NCBI GenBank assembly: GCA_002339135.1
Contig: DDJR01000011.1
Span: 1 to 6,490 of the forward strand
Source of the DNA: Flavobacteriales bacterium UBA2619
GTDB lineage: Bacteria; Bacteroidota; Bacteroidia; Flavobacteriales_D; Sanyastnellaceae
Direction: 5' to 3'
DNA: 6,490 nt
Part shown: positions 6,260-6,490 of the stretch, one piece after another
Layout: each line of letters begins with the position of its first letter
How positions within the stretch are numbered: position 1 is the first letter of the stretch
Notes under the pieces: generated by a model
Told to the model about the DNA's origin: nothing
The model's input: the letters and a program-made list of their open reading frames with translations, nothing else
The model's database searches: none
Made by a program: the position numbers and the translations under genes

Positions 6260-6283
6260 AGGCGTGCAATGTATTTTTGCGTC

Positions 6284-6490
6284 ATGTCAGAAAACAAGAG
6301 TCGCCACTTTTTACAGCAGAAAATAGATGCTGATATAGCTGGGGGGAAAAACAATGGTAAAGTTCATACACGCTTTCCGCCTGAGCCAAACGGTTACTTG
6401 CACATTGGTCATGCAAAAGCAATCTGCATAAGTTTCGGCTTGGCTGAGGAATTTGGTGGCAAAACCAACCTTCGTTTTGACGATACTAAC
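6284..6490 (+). CDS. glnS: Glutaminyl-tRNA synthetase (N-terminal 69 codons, cut by window edge)
   Basis: This class I synthetase attaches glutamine to tRNA-Gln. The visible part reads MSENKSRHFLQQKIDADIAG, then VHTRFPPEPNGYLHIGHAKA and NLRFDDTN. It carries the class I HIGH signature as HIGH (40 to 43), preceded by the GlnRS-typical FPPEPNGYL, which separates it from GluRS (there usually PSPTG). The KMSKS loop and anticodon-binding domains lie beyond the right edge. The start at 6284 fits the family; an in-frame ATG at 6269 would add only five residues (MYFCV) and would precede the promoter-like box at 6272 to 6279. GlnRS occurs in only part of the bacteria, and its bacterial copies are generally considered to derive from a eukaryotic lineage by transfer. 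It is divergent from clpS. Confidence 0.96.
   Translation, partial: MSENKSRHFLQQKIDADIAGGKNNGKVHTRFPPEPNGYLHIGHAKAICISFGLAEEFGGKTNLRFDDTN

Larger units (their letters stand above)
6247..6279 (+). promoter_or_regulatory. Candidate glnS promoter, TTG and TATTTTTG
   Basis: TATTTTTG at 6272 to 6279 matches the Bacteroidota TAnnTTTG box perfectly on the plus strand. A TTG lies at 6247 to 6249 with a 22-bp spacer, somewhat longer than the usual 19 or so. The predicted start of transcription falls around 6284 to 6287, on or just after the glnS ATG, which would make the mRNA leaderless. Alternatively, the box is chance in AT-rich DNA and the true promoter lies further upstream. Confidence 0.4.

Noticed and set aside
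6269..6283. Alternative upstream ATG for glnS at 6269
   Set aside because: It adds five residues (MYFCV) not expected at GlnRS N-termini and sits before the candidate -7 box, so 6284 is preferred.
1..6490. tRNA, rRNA, riboswitch, insertion sequence, prophage or defence genes
   Set aside because: No cloverleaf, conserved rRNA segment, transposase or integrase frame, terminal inverted repeats or defence-type domains were seen; almost all the sequence is accounted for by eight genes.

Overview
The window looks like an ordinary chromosomal segment of a Bacteroidota bacterium, most likely a marine or aquatic member of the Flavobacteriales. The pointers are a moderately AT-rich sequence, promoter-like TAnnTTTG elements instead of Shine-Dalgarno sequences, a flavobacterial-type ATE-like transferase, a ClpS with the NDDHNTF motif, a GlnRS gene, and a secreted FG-GAP/ASPIC protein ending in dockerin-like calcium loops. 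The taxonomic call is inference, because no rRNA or other marker is present.

Left block (1 to about 3258, minus strand): a compact four-gene run, read right to left. It holds coaE (dephospho-CoA kinase), a class-3-type aldehyde dehydrogenase, an ATE/Bpt-like aminoacyl-tRNA-protein transferase homologue, and xth (exodeoxyribonuclease III, cut by the left edge). Stop and start codons overlap as ATGA at two junctions and are 9 bp apart at the third, so this is almost certainly one transcription unit with translational coupling. The four functions do not form one pathway.

Middle (3315 to 3965, plus strand): rpe, ribulose-phosphate 3-epimerase, diverging from coaE and converging on the next gene with only 20 bp between stop codons.

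Right block (3986 to 6220, minus strand): clpS, the N-degron adaptor of the Clp protease, followed after 12 bp by a long secreted protein. That protein has a signal peptide, seven Asp-rich calcium loops predicting a seven-bladed beta-propeller, an ASPIC/UnbV domain, an Ig-like stretch and a C-terminal dockerin-like pair. Divergent from clpS, glnS (glutaminyl-tRNA synthetase) starts at 6284 and runs off the right edge. The 63-bp clpS/glnS gap carries a perfect TAnnTTTG match on each strand.

No mobile element, CRISPR array, rRNA, tRNA or riboswitch was seen, and no gene-free stretch exceeds 300 bp. The most interesting threads are an ATE-like transferase that lacks the usual cysteine cluster and has an unassigned C-terminal extension, lying within 5 kb of clpS (both families belong to N-end rule proteolysis), and the architecture and unknown secretion route of the FG-GAP/ASPIC/dockerin protein. 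I found no convincing new multi-gene system.
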